Source: Fen-1135 sp963705275 (GTDB taxonomy: Bacteria > Desulfobacterota > Syntrophia > Syntrophales > UBA2185). Taken from it: 64,000 nucleotides of DNA. The position numbers were made by a program, and so were the translations under genes. Shown piece by piece: positions 19,931-28,327 of the stretch. The notes beneath the pieces were generated by a model. The model was given only the letters and a program-made list of their open reading frames with translations. It did no database searches and had not been told where the DNA came from. The stretch spans positions 62,001 to 126,000 of the forward strand of contig OY970063.1 in NCBI GenBank assembly GCA_963705275.1, in the 5' to 3' direction. Position 1 is the first letter of the stretch. Every line of letters starts with the position of its first letter.

Positions 19931-19970
19931 AGATCCCTCCCTTTGTTCGGGACAAGGATTTCTCCTGTCC
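19931..19970 (+). repeat. Small dispersed repeat, family B, copy 1
   Basis: AGATCCCTCCCTTTGTTCGG GACAAGGATTTCTCC recurs at 21126-21161 with three differences, and CGAAATGAC follows both copies after a short variable spacer. It lies in the 19928-20200 gap, which holds no gene. Function unknown; it resembles repetitive extragenic sequence. Confidence 0.5.
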
Positions 19971-20200
19971 CTATGCTGTGCTTACGAATTTGGTTCACCG
20001 AAATGACAAGAAAGATAATTACGACACAGTCTATTGTTAGAAATGACAATGAGCACACTTATTCACGGATCTCACAGAGTGGGAATGGGAGGATAGGGGT
20101 AACCCTGGCAAAGATTTGACAGCAAGAAAGAAAAGGGATATAAATATTTGCAAGCGAGAATAACTAAAGGCCATGAGCCTATTTGGAAGGTAGAAGCACC

Positions 20201-20494
20201 GTGAGACTTCAGCTATTAAGAAAGCCAGTTGATGAAAAGGAATTCAGGCATATATTGGACCGAAACAGAGTTAAGAGGATTGCAGTTTTTGGCTCTTACG
20301 CGACCGGAAAAATCAACAAGGGCAGTGATATTGACTTCCTTGTTGACTTTGAAAAGGGCGCCGATCTGCTGGATCTGGTGGGACTGAAGTTGGATCTTCA
20401 AGATCTTCTGGAGAGGAAGGTAGATGTCGTTACTCCTGATTCGGTGAGCCAATACCTCCGCGACAGGATTCTTGATCAAGCTATTTACCTATGA
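20201..20494 (+). CDS. mntA: MNT-domain nucleotidyltransferase (antitoxin of a HEPN/MNT pair)
   Basis: Minimal nucleotidyltransferase, 97 aa from GTG 20201 (GGAAGG ten bases upstream; TTG 20183 is an alternative). VKRIAVFGSYATGKINKGSD followed by IDF fits the GSX10DXD active site exactly, and the third acidic residue is in VDVVTP. In known systems MntA modifies (AMPylates) and silences its HEPN partner, encoded directly downstream with a four-base overlap here. The pair sits alone between small repeats in the polysaccharide locus, consistent with a mobile or stabilising cassette. Confidence 0.85.
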   Translation: MRLQLLRKPVDEKEFRHILDRNRVKRIAVFGSYATGKINKGSDIDFLVDFEKGADLLDLVGLKLDLQDLLERKVDVVTPDSVSQYLRDRILDQAIYL

Positions 20495-20838
20495 GCAGGG
20501 ACTACACCGTCTATCTACTTCATATTCTGGATGCCATAGCTATCATAGAGGGCTATGTCGCGGGGCTCACAGAAGACTCATTTCGACAAAACCGACTCAT
20601 TCAGGATGGAGTAATCAGAAACCTGGAAATCATCGGTGAAGCCGCTAAGAAGTTCCCGAAGCGTCTGAGAAACAGGTATCCAGATATTGAATGGAAGAAA
20701 ATGGCCGGGATGAGGGACGTTCTCATCCACGATTATTTTGGGGTAGATCTCGAACGTGTATGGGGTGTTGTGAAAAACAGGCTGCCCGACCTCAAAGAAA
20801 AGATCATAAAAATCATTGATGATCTGAGCAAACATTAG
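20491..20838 (+). CDS. hepT: HEPN-domain ribonuclease toxin (HepT-like, DUF86)
   Basis: 115-aa all-helical HEPN protein. GMRDVLIHDYFGVD contains the RX4HXY RNase motif (Arg, four residues, His, Asp, Tyr). LIQDGVIRNLEIIGEAAKKF is the typical second helix of the DUF86 family. HepT dimers cleave RNA and are neutralised by MntA. The start ATG 20491 overlaps the mntA stop. Both key motifs are intact, so this pair is probably active even though neighbours are broken. Confidence 0.85.
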   Translation: MSRDYTVYLLHILDAIAIIEGYVAGLTEDSFRQNRLIQDGVIRNLEIIGEAAKKFPKRLRNRYPDIEWKKMAGMRDVLIHDYFGVDLERVWGVVKNRLPDLKEKIIKIIDDLSKH

Positions 20839-20934
20839 TCAAAAATCCCTTTCCCTCCACGATATTCATACCATAATTAACGGCTAAAAAGAGAAATGAC
20901 GAAAAGAGAAGAATTAGCATGTAATCCGGGCCGA

Positions 20935-21100
20935 TATAGGGAGACCTTTGCATAACTCTTCTATTCGTCATTCCGGGGGCGACCCGGAATCTAGGCGCTG
21001 TCCGCGCGCAAGCGGGGAACCATGAAATCAATACTGGATTCCGGCTTTCGCCAGAATCACAAAATTGCTGGTTTTATGCAGTTTTGTAGAGGTCTCACAG
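20935..21100 (+). repeat. MITE-like dispersed element, family A, copy 1
   Basis: The left end GGGAGACCTTTGCATAACTC and the reverse complement of the right end (GAGACCTCTACAAAACTGC) form imperfect terminal inverted repeats. Inside are CGTCATTCCGGG and CTGGATTCCGGCTTTCGCC. The left end matches the reverse complement of 31860-31900, and the right end (GCTGGTTTTATGCAGTT) matches the reverse complement of 31680-31700. No transposase is encoded. Confidence 0.65.
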
Positions 21101-21125
21101 GGTGGTGGGACTTGAGTGAGGCAAG

Positions 21126-21161
21126 AAGATCCCTCCCTTTGCTCGGGAAAAGGATTTCTCC
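21126..21161 (+). repeat. Small dispersed repeat, family B, copy 2
   Basis: Second copy of the sequence at 19931-19970 (AGATCCCTCCCTTTGCTCGG GAAAAGGATTTCTCC), followed by TCGAAATGAC. It lies between the family A element and the yjbH-like coding region, inside the artificially long N-terminus of that reading frame. Confidence 0.5.
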
Positions 21162-21206
21162 CCCCAGTCGAAATGACATTTCACAGCAAATATCATCTCG
21201 ACCAGT

Positions 21207-23251
21207 ATGGACGCTGTCCCTATTTTTTTTGGTTTGTATATTGTACGGCGCGATCCCATGTCATGCCGGTGATGAGCCGTTTGCCAATCCAACAAATTGG
21301 GGTGGGACGGGATTGATGGAAACACCGACTGCCCGTGTTATGAAGGAAGGACATTACCGTGTCGGTGTGAGCCAGATCGACCCCTACAGATACTACTATG
21401 GTGCGGTAAGCCCGTTTGAGGGGCTGGAGATTAATGCACGTGTCACGCAAGTGTTGGACGTTCCCGCTCTGACTGCGAGTTACGGAGACTACAAGGACAA
21501 GGCCATTGACTTAAAGTATCAATTCATTTCGGAAGGGAAGTATCTACCTGCCATGGCTATAGGGATTATGGATCCGCAGGGCACACGGATATATACATCC
21601 CAGTACCTTGTCATGAGCAAACAAATCTACCCCTTCGATTTCACCCTTGGATTCGGAAATGGACGGTTCGGTAAGAAGCCTCTTCCTTCATCGCAGGAAG
21701 GCTTTAAGGCAGAAATTTTTACAGACACGGGTTCATGGCTTTCAGATTCACAGTTCTTTGGCGGCGTCGAATTTGCGCTATCGGAACACTATGCATTTAT
21801 GGTTGAATACAACCCCATACAGGTATAACGAGCAGACTCAGGATCCTGCGCAACAGAAGTATTTTACGGACGCCGTCCCATCCAAATTTAATTTTGGTTT
21901 TCGCTGGCGACCATTCGCATGGACAGATATTGATGTTTCCTATCAAAGGGGAAATCAATTAGGTGTAAACCTGTCCTTTGCCTTTGACATCGGAAATCCA
22001 TTCATTCCTATTTATGATCGTCCCTACAGGGAAAGGCCTGAACAGCGGTCTGATCCTCTCGCGGAGAGGATCGCTCTGGCATTGTACGGGTCGGGTTTCA
22101 TGGATATAGGCATTGTTATGGACAGCGAGGATTTATGGATCAAAGCTGAGAATATTAAGTATTACTACCAGCCGAGGGCGATCGGCGTCGTGTTGAGGGC
22201 GCTCAATGAAATTCTGCCGTCTTCTATCCGGCGAGTCCATCTGGTTCTGACTAACAACGGCATACCGCTTATTGAATTCGTCACACTGAGGGGCGATATG
22301 GCACTCTTCTATGAGGAGAAGCTGACTTTGAATGAATTCTTCTCCCTTTCCGAAATGAATACGGAGGGATCGCAAACCTTCCCGGCGACAATAAAGCACA
22401 AGAAATATTTTGATTACGGCATCAAGCCGGAGTTCCGGACATTCTTAAATGATCCCTCGGGATACTTCAAATACCGTTTAGGCGTCTCCGCATGGGTGGC
22501 CTACCAGCCCTGGCGAGGGGCGTCTCTTGTGGCCGGTCCTGAATATTATTTCGTAAATACTATTTCTACGTCCAATGCACCGCTATCGAATGTAGTGCGC
22601 TCGGATATCGTATCCTACCAGCAGGAGGACGTGGGGCTGGGAATGCTCCTCTTCGAGCAGATTGAGAAGTTCAATAAAGAAATATACGGGAGGCTTGCGG
22701 CGGGGCTTTTAGAGATTGAATATGCCGGTTTTGATGGTGAGGTCGCGAAACCATTCTTTGGCGGCCGGCTGATGGTAGGGGTAAGTGGAAGCTTAGTAAA
22801 AAAAAGAGAACCAGGCAGTCCCTTCCAGTTGAAGGGTGACGACCTTAAAGATCACTACAGTACGGCATTCGTTAATACGCGCTTGAATATTCCGGAGGCA
22901 GAGGTATCCATCGATCTTAAGTGCGGGCAGTTTCTGGCGGCGGACAGGGGGGCGAGAATTACGATATCAAAATTCTTCAATGGTGTCATCCTCTCCGCCT
23001 GGTATGGCGTAACCGACACCTCATCATTCACAGATTCTTTCAATAAAGGATATGACGATAAAGGAATCGCCATTACCATTCCTATCAGGCTGTTCACCGG
23101 AACCGATTCCAGGACAGCATACAAATTCAGCATGTCACCCTGGCTCCGGGACGTAGCACAGGATATCGACCATTACAATACGCTGTTTGACTACATGGGA
23201 AGGAATGTGGGGGTTTATCTGGAGAAGGATAAAAAGATGATAATGCGGTGA
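21207..23251 (+). pseudogene. YjbH-like outer-membrane exopolysaccharide protein, one clear frameshift
   Basis: ~680-aa beta-rich protein of the YjbH/GfcD type, outer-membrane partners of polysaccharide export. The frame opens at 21022 inside repeat sequence, so that N-terminus is not credible. The signal peptide is LSLFFLVCILYGAIPCHAGD. ATG 21207 would fit if the run of eight T (21222-21229) lost one base. The mature part begins NPTNWGGTGLMETPTARVMK, the family hallmark. One extra base near 21815 joins VEYNPI to RYNEQTQDPAQQKYF. Later come VSYQRGNQLGVNLSFAFDIG and many alternating strands, ending RNVGVYLEKDKKMIMR. The second half was read as a separate frame from 21647. Confidence 0.7.
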
Positions 23252-23345
23252 AGAGGTTTAAGATGATTGACCTTATTGCAGATATCGTGATATAGCTTCA
23301 AACACTTGCAAATTAACGAGAGAGCCTTGAAAAACAAACCTTCCT

Positions 23346-23413
23346 GTCATTCCCGTGCAAACGGGAATCCGCAGTATCTAAAAATCCTGGATTCCTGCTT
23401 TCGCAGGAATGAC
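23346..23413 (+). repeat. Dispersed inverted repeat, family A-related (GTCATTCC ... GGAATGAC)
   Basis: Begins GTCATTCCCGTGCAAACGGG and ends CTGCTTTCGCAGGAATGAC; the outer eight bases are exact inverted repeats, and each arm has its own small hairpin (CCCGTGCAAACGGG, CTGCTTTCGCAG). The same design occurs inside 31660-31905. It is a REP-type extragenic element in the 23252-23535 gap. Confidence 0.6.
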
Positions 23414-23460
23414 AAAGAGAATGGTTTCATGCACTTTTTCAAAGCGTTTCGTAATGTAGC

Positions 23461-23478
23461 GCAGGACTTCAGTCCTGC
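23461..23478 (+). repeat. Perfect 8-bp-arm hairpin, dispersed-repeat type
   Basis: GCAGGACTTCAGTCCTGC is a perfect palindrome with a two-base loop, 58 bases before the wzz-like start. There is no T-run, so it is not a classical terminator. Such GCAGGACT-AGTCCTGC hairpins are scattered in many genomes; a regulatory role here is not shown. Confidence 0.45.
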
Positions 23479-23535
23479 CGGGAAAGTGCAGGTGAAGATA
23501 CACACTACGTCGCAGCTCTTAATCAGGAGGGAAGG

Positions 23536-24527
23536 GTGACAGAACCTGACATACAGCATCAGGAGTGCTTTGAAGAAGACGAAATAAATCTCCTGGATTA
23601 CTGGCGGGTCATACGAAAGAGACAAAGACTCATCGTGCGGGTGGTCATTGCTGCTGTCCTGGCAACGGTTGTGATATCATTATTCATGACCGACATCTAC
23701 CAGTCGAAGGCGGTGATTACACCCATAGCCTCCAAAGACAGCGCCACAGGTGTCAGTACACTATCTGCATTGGCACTACAATTTGGCGCACTGCCGGGAA
23801 TCGTGCTGCCGGGCGGATCTTCCGCAGCCGAGATAGTCAATCTCCTGAAATCGAATATTCTCCGGGAGAAGGTCATCGAGCGCTATCAGCTTCTCCCTGT
23901 CCTATTTTATAAAGAATGGGATGCGGAAAAGAAAGATTGGAAGCGGGCAATAAGTCTGAACCCTCTGGTTTATATCGGCAAGATTGTCAAAGCCATCACC
24001 CCGGGGGAACCACAAGGTGTCATGAAGAAAAGACCCTGGAGTACCAGATGTCTGGGATGGCCTGCGTAGTGCTGGATTCAATCGTCAAGGTTAATCAAAA
24101 CATTAAAGAGAACATTATCACAATCACAGTTGATTATCACGACCCCGCAATGGCTGCAAAGATGGTCGAGTATTTTCTCACCACATTGACGGACCACATG
24201 AGCAGCGAAGCCAGGCGTGTGGCGACAATTAACCAGAAATACCTTGAGGAGCAGTTACAGCAAACGGCTGATCCTCTGATCAAACAGAAGATATACAATC
24301 TTATTGCGCAGCAATTGGAAACGTCCATGATGGCGGAGGTAAAAGAAAACTTTGCCTTCAAGGTGATTGATCCGCCCATGGTACCTGACAAGAAGGTTAA
24401 GCCGAAGAGAATCCAGATGGCTCTTTTAAGTCTTTTTGTGTCCATCATTATGGGTGTGTTTTTAGCGTTTCTTATGGAGTATCTTGAAAAGGCAAAGAGC
24501 AAAGAGGGGGAGTATATAAAGACATGA
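23536..24527 (+). pseudogene. wzz: Wzz/chain-length determinant protein, one frameshift
   Basis: Inner-membrane polysaccharide co-polymerase that sets chain length. GTG 23536 follows AGGAGGGAAG. EDEINLLDYWRVIRKRQRL leads into helix 1 (VVIAAVLATVVISLFMTDIY), the standard Wzz N-terminus. The periplasmic part has GGSSAAEIVNLLKSNILREK. A base is lost at about 24021-24023; then frame 0 gives EKTLEYQMSGMACVVLDSIV and YHDPAMAAKMVEYFL. Near the end PPMVPDKKVKPKR precedes helix 2 (MALLSLFVSIIMGVFLAFLM). Repaired length ~330 aa. There is no C-terminal tyrosine kinase. The stop overlaps the next start (ATGA), so it is coupled to the export gene. Confidence 0.8.
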
Positions 24528-26116
24528 GGAATCTGTTTCGCTTCATCATGGCCGTAGCGGTCTTGGTATGCCTGTGTCCAGATCTATTTGCGCAGCAGAA
24601 ATCCGTGGATGATGTATGCCGAGAGAAAAATTTGACCACCGATCAGTGTCAGGCACTGAAGGCGGGTTTTTCCATTACAGGTGGGCAGATCACTCCGGAG
24701 GCCGTCAAGGCGCTCGGGCAAAGCCCGGAATTCAAGGACCTGAAACCGGAAGACATCCAGAAAGGGAAAGAACTCCTCGAGCAGAGAGAAAGAGAGGCAC
24801 AAAAGAAAGATGCCGAGAGACAATTGCAGACAGAGGAGATAAAGCGAAGTATCGGTGAAGAGCCCCGAAGGGAAAGCCTCTTCGACCGGTCCCGTCAGAC
24901 TGGGAAGTACCAGGATATTCAGAAAGAGCTGAAGCCCTTCGGATATGAATTCTTTCAGGAAGCAGCCGTCAGGGTGAGTACGGACAGAAAGGATATTCCC
25001 GTTCCCATGAAATACATTATCGGACCGGGGGACGAGGTAAAGATTCTCCTGTGGGGTCGGGTAAACGCCCAGTACAACCTGACGGTCAACAGGGACGGGA
25101 AGATTACGATCCCGCAGATTGGCCCTATCTTTGTCGCCGGGATGACATTTGAAGAAATGTCGAAAAAAATCATAGCCATGACGGAACAGATGGTGGGGGC
25201 CAACATCGATATTACCATGGGTTCAGTAAAAACGATCCCCATTTTCATCCTCGGTGACGTCCGGAGGCCGGGCGCCTACACGATCGGCTCCTTTGCGACT
25301 ATTACGGACGCCTTGCTCATGGCGGGTGGGCCGTCTGAGATAGGCTCCATGAGAAAGGTGCAGTTGCGGCGGAAGAATAATCTCATGACGACACTGGACC
25401 TATATGATCTTTTCCTGAAAGGCGATAAATCGAAAGATATGACTCTTCAGGCAGATGACGTAGTTTTTGTGCCGGTCACAGGACCATTGGTTGGTATTGC
25501 GGGTAATGTGAGACGGCCAGCCATCTATGAACTGAAGGAGCAGATTGACCTCCAGCACCTTTTTGAGCTTGCAGGCGGCATTCTTCCTACAGCCTATACC
25601 CAGCAGATACAGGTCTCGCGCATCCAGAAGAACGAGAGACAGGTCGTTATTGATATAGATGACAAACATCTCAGCAAGGCAACAGATATTAAGCTTCAGG
25701 ACGCCGATCTGGTCAATGTCTTTACCATCGTTGATAAGGATCTGAATGCCGTGTACCTTAGCGGTAATGTGAAGAGGCCGGGGAAATATGAATATAAGAC
25801 AGGGATGAGAATAAAGGATTTGATTAAAGATCCTGCAGATCTCCTGGATGAAACGCATTTTGAATATGCCCTGATCAAAAGGGTGATGCCACCGGACCGG
25901 CACACGGAGCTTGTCCCCTTCAATCTGGGCAGGTTCGTACTGGATAAGGACGAATCGTATAACGTCATCCTGAAACCTGAGGATCACATCTACGTCTTCT
26001 CAAAATGGTTCTTCGGAGACAGGCCTTACGTGACTGTCGAAGGGGAGGTGAGGGGACGAATAGACGCTGAAGGAAAGATGCTAAAGAGGGAGGAAGGATC
26101 TGCCTTCGGCAGATAA
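24524..26116 (+). CDS. Polysaccharide export outer-membrane protein (Wza/SLBB), N-terminal part
   Basis: 530 aa. Signal peptide FRFIMAVAVLVCLCPDLFAQ. A charged linker (residues about 80-130) precedes the Poly_export domain KYIIGPGDEVKILLWGRVNA, VNRDGKITIPQIGPIFVAGM. SLBB beta-grasp repeats follow: PIFILGDVRRPGAYTIGSFA, GIAGNVRRPAIYELKEQ, VYLSGNVKRPGKYEYKTGM and VTVEGEVRGRIDAEG. It ends at TAA/26116 in a region where related proteins continue with more SLBB domains, and the next ORF supplies those in another frame 17 bases later. The two may be one ~1,100-residue gene broken by an indel near 26090, or two genes. It couples Wzz-driven synthesis to export across the outer membrane. Confidence 0.82.
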   Translation: MRNLFRFIMAVAVLVCLCPDLFAQQKSVDDVCREKNLTTDQCQALKAGFSITGGQITPEAVKALGQSPEFKDLKPEDIQKGKELLEQREREAQKKDAERQLQTEEIKRSIGEEPRRESLFDRSRQTGKYQDIQKELKPFGYEFFQEAAVRVSTDRKDIPVPMKYIIGPGDEVKILLWGRVNAQYNLTVNRDGKITIPQIGPIFVAGMTFEEMSKKIIAMTEQMVGANIDITMGSVKTIPIFILGDVRRPGAYTIGSFATITDALLMAGGPSEIGSMRKVQLRRKNNLMTTLDLYDLFLKGDKSKDMTLQADDVVFVPVTGPLVGIAGNVRRPAIYELKEQIDLQHLFELAGGILPTAYTQQIQVSRIQKNERQVVIDIDDKHLSKATDIKLQDADLVNVFTIVDKDLNAVYLSGNVKRPGKYEYKTGMRIKDLIKDPADLLDETHFEYALIKRVMPPDRHTELVPFNLGRFVLDKDESYNVILKPEDHIYVFSKWFFGDRPYVTVEGEVRGRIDAEGKMLKREEGSAFGR

Positions 26117-26133
26117 GAGCAAGGGGATATGGC

Positions 26134-27828
26134 GTGATCCCGAAGCCCGAAGTTACAGAAAAACATATGAAAAAGGATGAGGCTCTGAAGAAGGAAAAAG
26201 GCATTTCTTTGGCGGACAGAGAAAAAGGGTACGGCATGATCACGAAGATTGATGTCTCTCAGGATGATCTGAGGAAGGAAGAAAGACTGTCTCAGGCAGA
26301 TAAGATAAAGGAAGTTCGTGATGAATTGAAGAGGATGGAAAAGCTTGATCTTGCAGACAGGACAAAGAATATCGAGGACATCGTTAGAAAGGACAGGAAT
26401 GTTGATATATCAGAAAACATCCGATATATCGAAAATGAATTAAGAAAGATGGGAAGATTCGATCTGGCGGATAAAGTGATCACCGCCTGGAATGCCTTGC
26501 GTAAAGCCTATCGCATCGACATTTCGAGCAACATGAGGATAAAGGATGCACTGCTCGGCGTCGGCGGCCTGACGAAGGACGCGTACCTTGATCGTGGTGA
26601 GGTTGTCCGCCGCATCAATGAAGGAAAGGACTACCAGACGCTTTACTTTGACGTCGCAAAGGCCATGGCCGGCGATCCAAAGGAAAACTTTCTGATACAG
26701 GACAGGGACAGGATCATCATCCACTCGGTATGGGAAAGGTTTGGCGCCAAGACTGTTTCTATAGACGGAGAAGTTACGAAACCGGGGACATATCAGTATA
26801 CGGGACAAATGCGCGTGAGCGACCTCGTGTTCAAGGCCGGGAACGTCCTCGAATCCGCCTATCTGGAAGAGGCGGAACTTTCTTCACAGACAGTGGAAAA
26901 CGGTAAGGCGGTCAGGTTGGATCACAAAAAGATCAAACTCCAGCAGGCGCTTAAAGGTGATCCCCTCCATGATGTGCTTTTGAATCCGTATGATCGTTTG
27001 TATGTCATGCGGATTTCAAACTGGAGGGCGGAGAAGTTCGTCAGCGTATCGGGGGAACTAACTTTCCAGGGCAGGTATATCATCAGGAAAGGGGAAAGGC
27101 TGTCATCAGTCATAGAGAGGTCCGGGGGATATACGGATAAAGCCTATCTGAGAGGAGCCGTATTCAAGAGAGAAACGGTCCGGGAACTCCAGCAGCGGGG
27201 TTTGGAGGAAACGATCAAGAGGCTGGAGAGGGATCTTCTTGTTGAGGGCGGGACTGCCATCTCCACATCCCTGTCGCAGGAGGAAGTATCGGGAAAGAAG
27301 ATCGAACTGGAGCAGAAGCAGAAGTTTATCGCCAGCCTGCATCAGTTGAAGGCAACGGGTCGCATGAGCATTAACCTCTCACACCTGCGATTGTTGAAAG
27401 GGAGCGAATATGATATCGAACTCGAAGACGCCGATAGTCTATACATTCCACCCAGGCCAAGCGTGGTTAATGTGACAGGCGCCGTTATGTCACAGGGAAG
27501 TTTTCTCTATAGTGACAAACTGGATGTCGGAGAATTTATAAGCATGGCCGGCGGGTACTCCAGGTACGCTGATATCGACAATACCTATGTCCTGAAAGTG
27601 GACGGCAGCGCCCGCAAGGTGGCGAGAGGATTCATGAACTGGAATACAGGCAAATCGAGGTGGGAGATGACCGCTTTCGGTGAAAAAATTGCGGATGTTG
27701 AACCGGGAGATACCATCATAGTACCTGAAAAAATTGAGCGGATTGCGTGGCTTAGAGAAATCCGGGATATCACCCAGATACTGATGCAGATGGCTGTTGT
27801 CGCCGCGGTAGTGATCAATGTATTATGA
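26134..27828 (+). CDS. SLBB-domain polysaccharide export protein, C-terminal part with 19-residue repeats
   Basis: 564 aa from GTG 26134; the frame is open further upstream, at least to 26089, which favours continuity with the preceding ORF. Residues 1-43 are charged and include one diverged repeat copy. Residues 44-138 are five tandem 19-residue repeats (see repeat entry). SLBB units follow: VSIDGEVTKPGTYQYTGQMR, VSVSGELTFQGRYIIRKGER, VNVTGAVMSQGSFLYSDKLD. The C-terminus ends with ITQILMQMAVVAAVVINVL, a hydrophobic segment typical of large SLBB export proteins. It has no signal peptide of its own, so alone it would not be exported, which supports a broken single gene. Confidence 0.78.
   Translation: MIPKPEVTEKHMKKDEALKKEKGISLADREKGYGMITKIDVSQDDLRKEERLSQADKIKEVRDELKRMEKLDLADRTKNIEDIVRKDRNVDISENIRYIENELRKMGRFDLADKVITAWNALRKAYRIDISSNMRIKDALLGVGGLTKDAYLDRGEVVRRINEGKDYQTLYFDVAKAMAGDPKENFLIQDRDRIIIHSVWERFGAKTVSIDGEVTKPGTYQYTGQMRVSDLVFKAGNVLESAYLEEAELSSQTVENGKAVRLDHKKIKLQQALKGDPLHDVLLNPYDRLYVMRISNWRAEKFVSVSGELTFQGRYIIRKGERLSSVIERSGGYTDKAYLRGAVFKRETVRELQQRGLEETIKRLERDLLVEGGTAISTSLSQEEVSGKKIELEQKQKFIASLHQLKATGRMSINLSHLRLLKGSEYDIELEDADSLYIPPRPSVVNVTGAVMSQGSFLYSDKLDVGEFISMAGGYSRYADIDNTYVLKVDGSARKVARGFMNWNTGKSRWEMTAFGEKIADVEPGDTIIVPEKIERIAWLREIRDITQILMQMAVVAAVVINVL
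26263..26547 (+). repeat. Five tandem 57-bp (19-residue) coding repeats in the SLBB protein
   Basis: Residues 44-138 of the 26134 frame align at an exact 19-residue period: DDLRKEERLSQADKIKEVR, DELKRMEKLDLADRTKNIE, DIVRKDRNVDISENIRYIE, NELRKMGRFDLADKVITAW, NALRKAYRIDISSNMRIKD. The pattern is [DN]-x-[LV]-[RK]-[KR]-x-x-x-x-[DS]-[LIQ]-[AS]-[DES]. A sixth, diverged copy (EALKKEKGISLADREKGYG) lies at 26179-26235, 28 residues upstream in phase. DNA copies are diverged. Predicted helical. Confidence 0.75.
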
Positions 27829-27959
27829 ATAATTCCATGATTTTTATCCGTGATACTCTGAGAAACGCCATCAGGATATGAGAAGACATGGTAGGTTTTA
27901 CCTATCCTTGATCTCTCATTCAATTGTCATCGCTTTTGCAGCGAGACCTGCAATACATC

Positions 27960-27989
27960 TTGACAAAGGGCATGCAAACCTATTATAGT
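27960..27989 (+). promoter_or_regulatory. Sigma-70-type promoter
   Basis: TTGACA (27960-27965, consensus -35), an 18-base spacer and TATAGT (27984-27989, one mismatch to TATAAT). Transcription should start near 27996, just before the AAGGAGG ribosome site (28004-28010) of the 28019 gene. It is the best sigma-70 match seen in the window and gives a very short leader. Confidence 0.65.
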
Positions 27990-28018
27990 TTAACAAAATC
28001 AGCAAGGAGGATCATATC

Positions 28019-28297
28019 GTGAAGATTTCCAAAAGAGTTATCATGATCGTTTGCTTAATGTGTGTTATTACGCTGGCTATTCCCAGTCATGTATTTTGTC
28101 AGGCAGAGGGTGCCGCTGGTGCAGGCACAGGCGCTGCAGGCACGGGCGCCGCTGGTGCAGGCACTGCAGCAGGCGGAGCAGCAGCAGCAGGCGTTGGTTG
28201 GGGAACAATCGCACTCGGCGCCGGAATGGTCGCAGCAGTCGCAGCAGTTGGAATAGCCGCAAGCGGCGGAGGTTCGACAGCGACGTCGGGCCATTAG
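28019..28297 (+). CDS. Small Gly/Ala-rich secreted protein
   Basis: 92 aa from GTG 28019, with AAGGAGG eight bases upstream. A signal peptide (VIMIVCLMCVITLAIPSHVF, cleavage near FCQA) is followed by a stretch made almost only of Gly, Ala and Thr (AGAGTGAAGTGAAGAGTAAG), then one hydrophobic segment (TIALGAGMVAAVAAVGIAAS) and GGGSTATSGH. Similar low-complexity proteins accompany exopolysaccharide loci, but no function is established. The strong promoter suggests high expression. The coding repeats (GCAGGCAC...) are prone to length change. Confidence 0.7.
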   Translation: MKISKRVIMIVCLMCVITLAIPSHVFCQAEGAAGAGTGAAGTGAAGAGTAAGGAAAAGVGWGTIALGAGMVAAVAAVGIAASGGGSTATSGH

Positions 28298-28327
28298 AAT
28301 CGGATGATTTAAAAACCTTTCTCCAAT

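Noticed and set aside
23461..23478. Terminator for the yjbH-like gene
   Set aside because: Perfect hairpin, but no T-tract and 210 bases past the stop; kept as a repeat.
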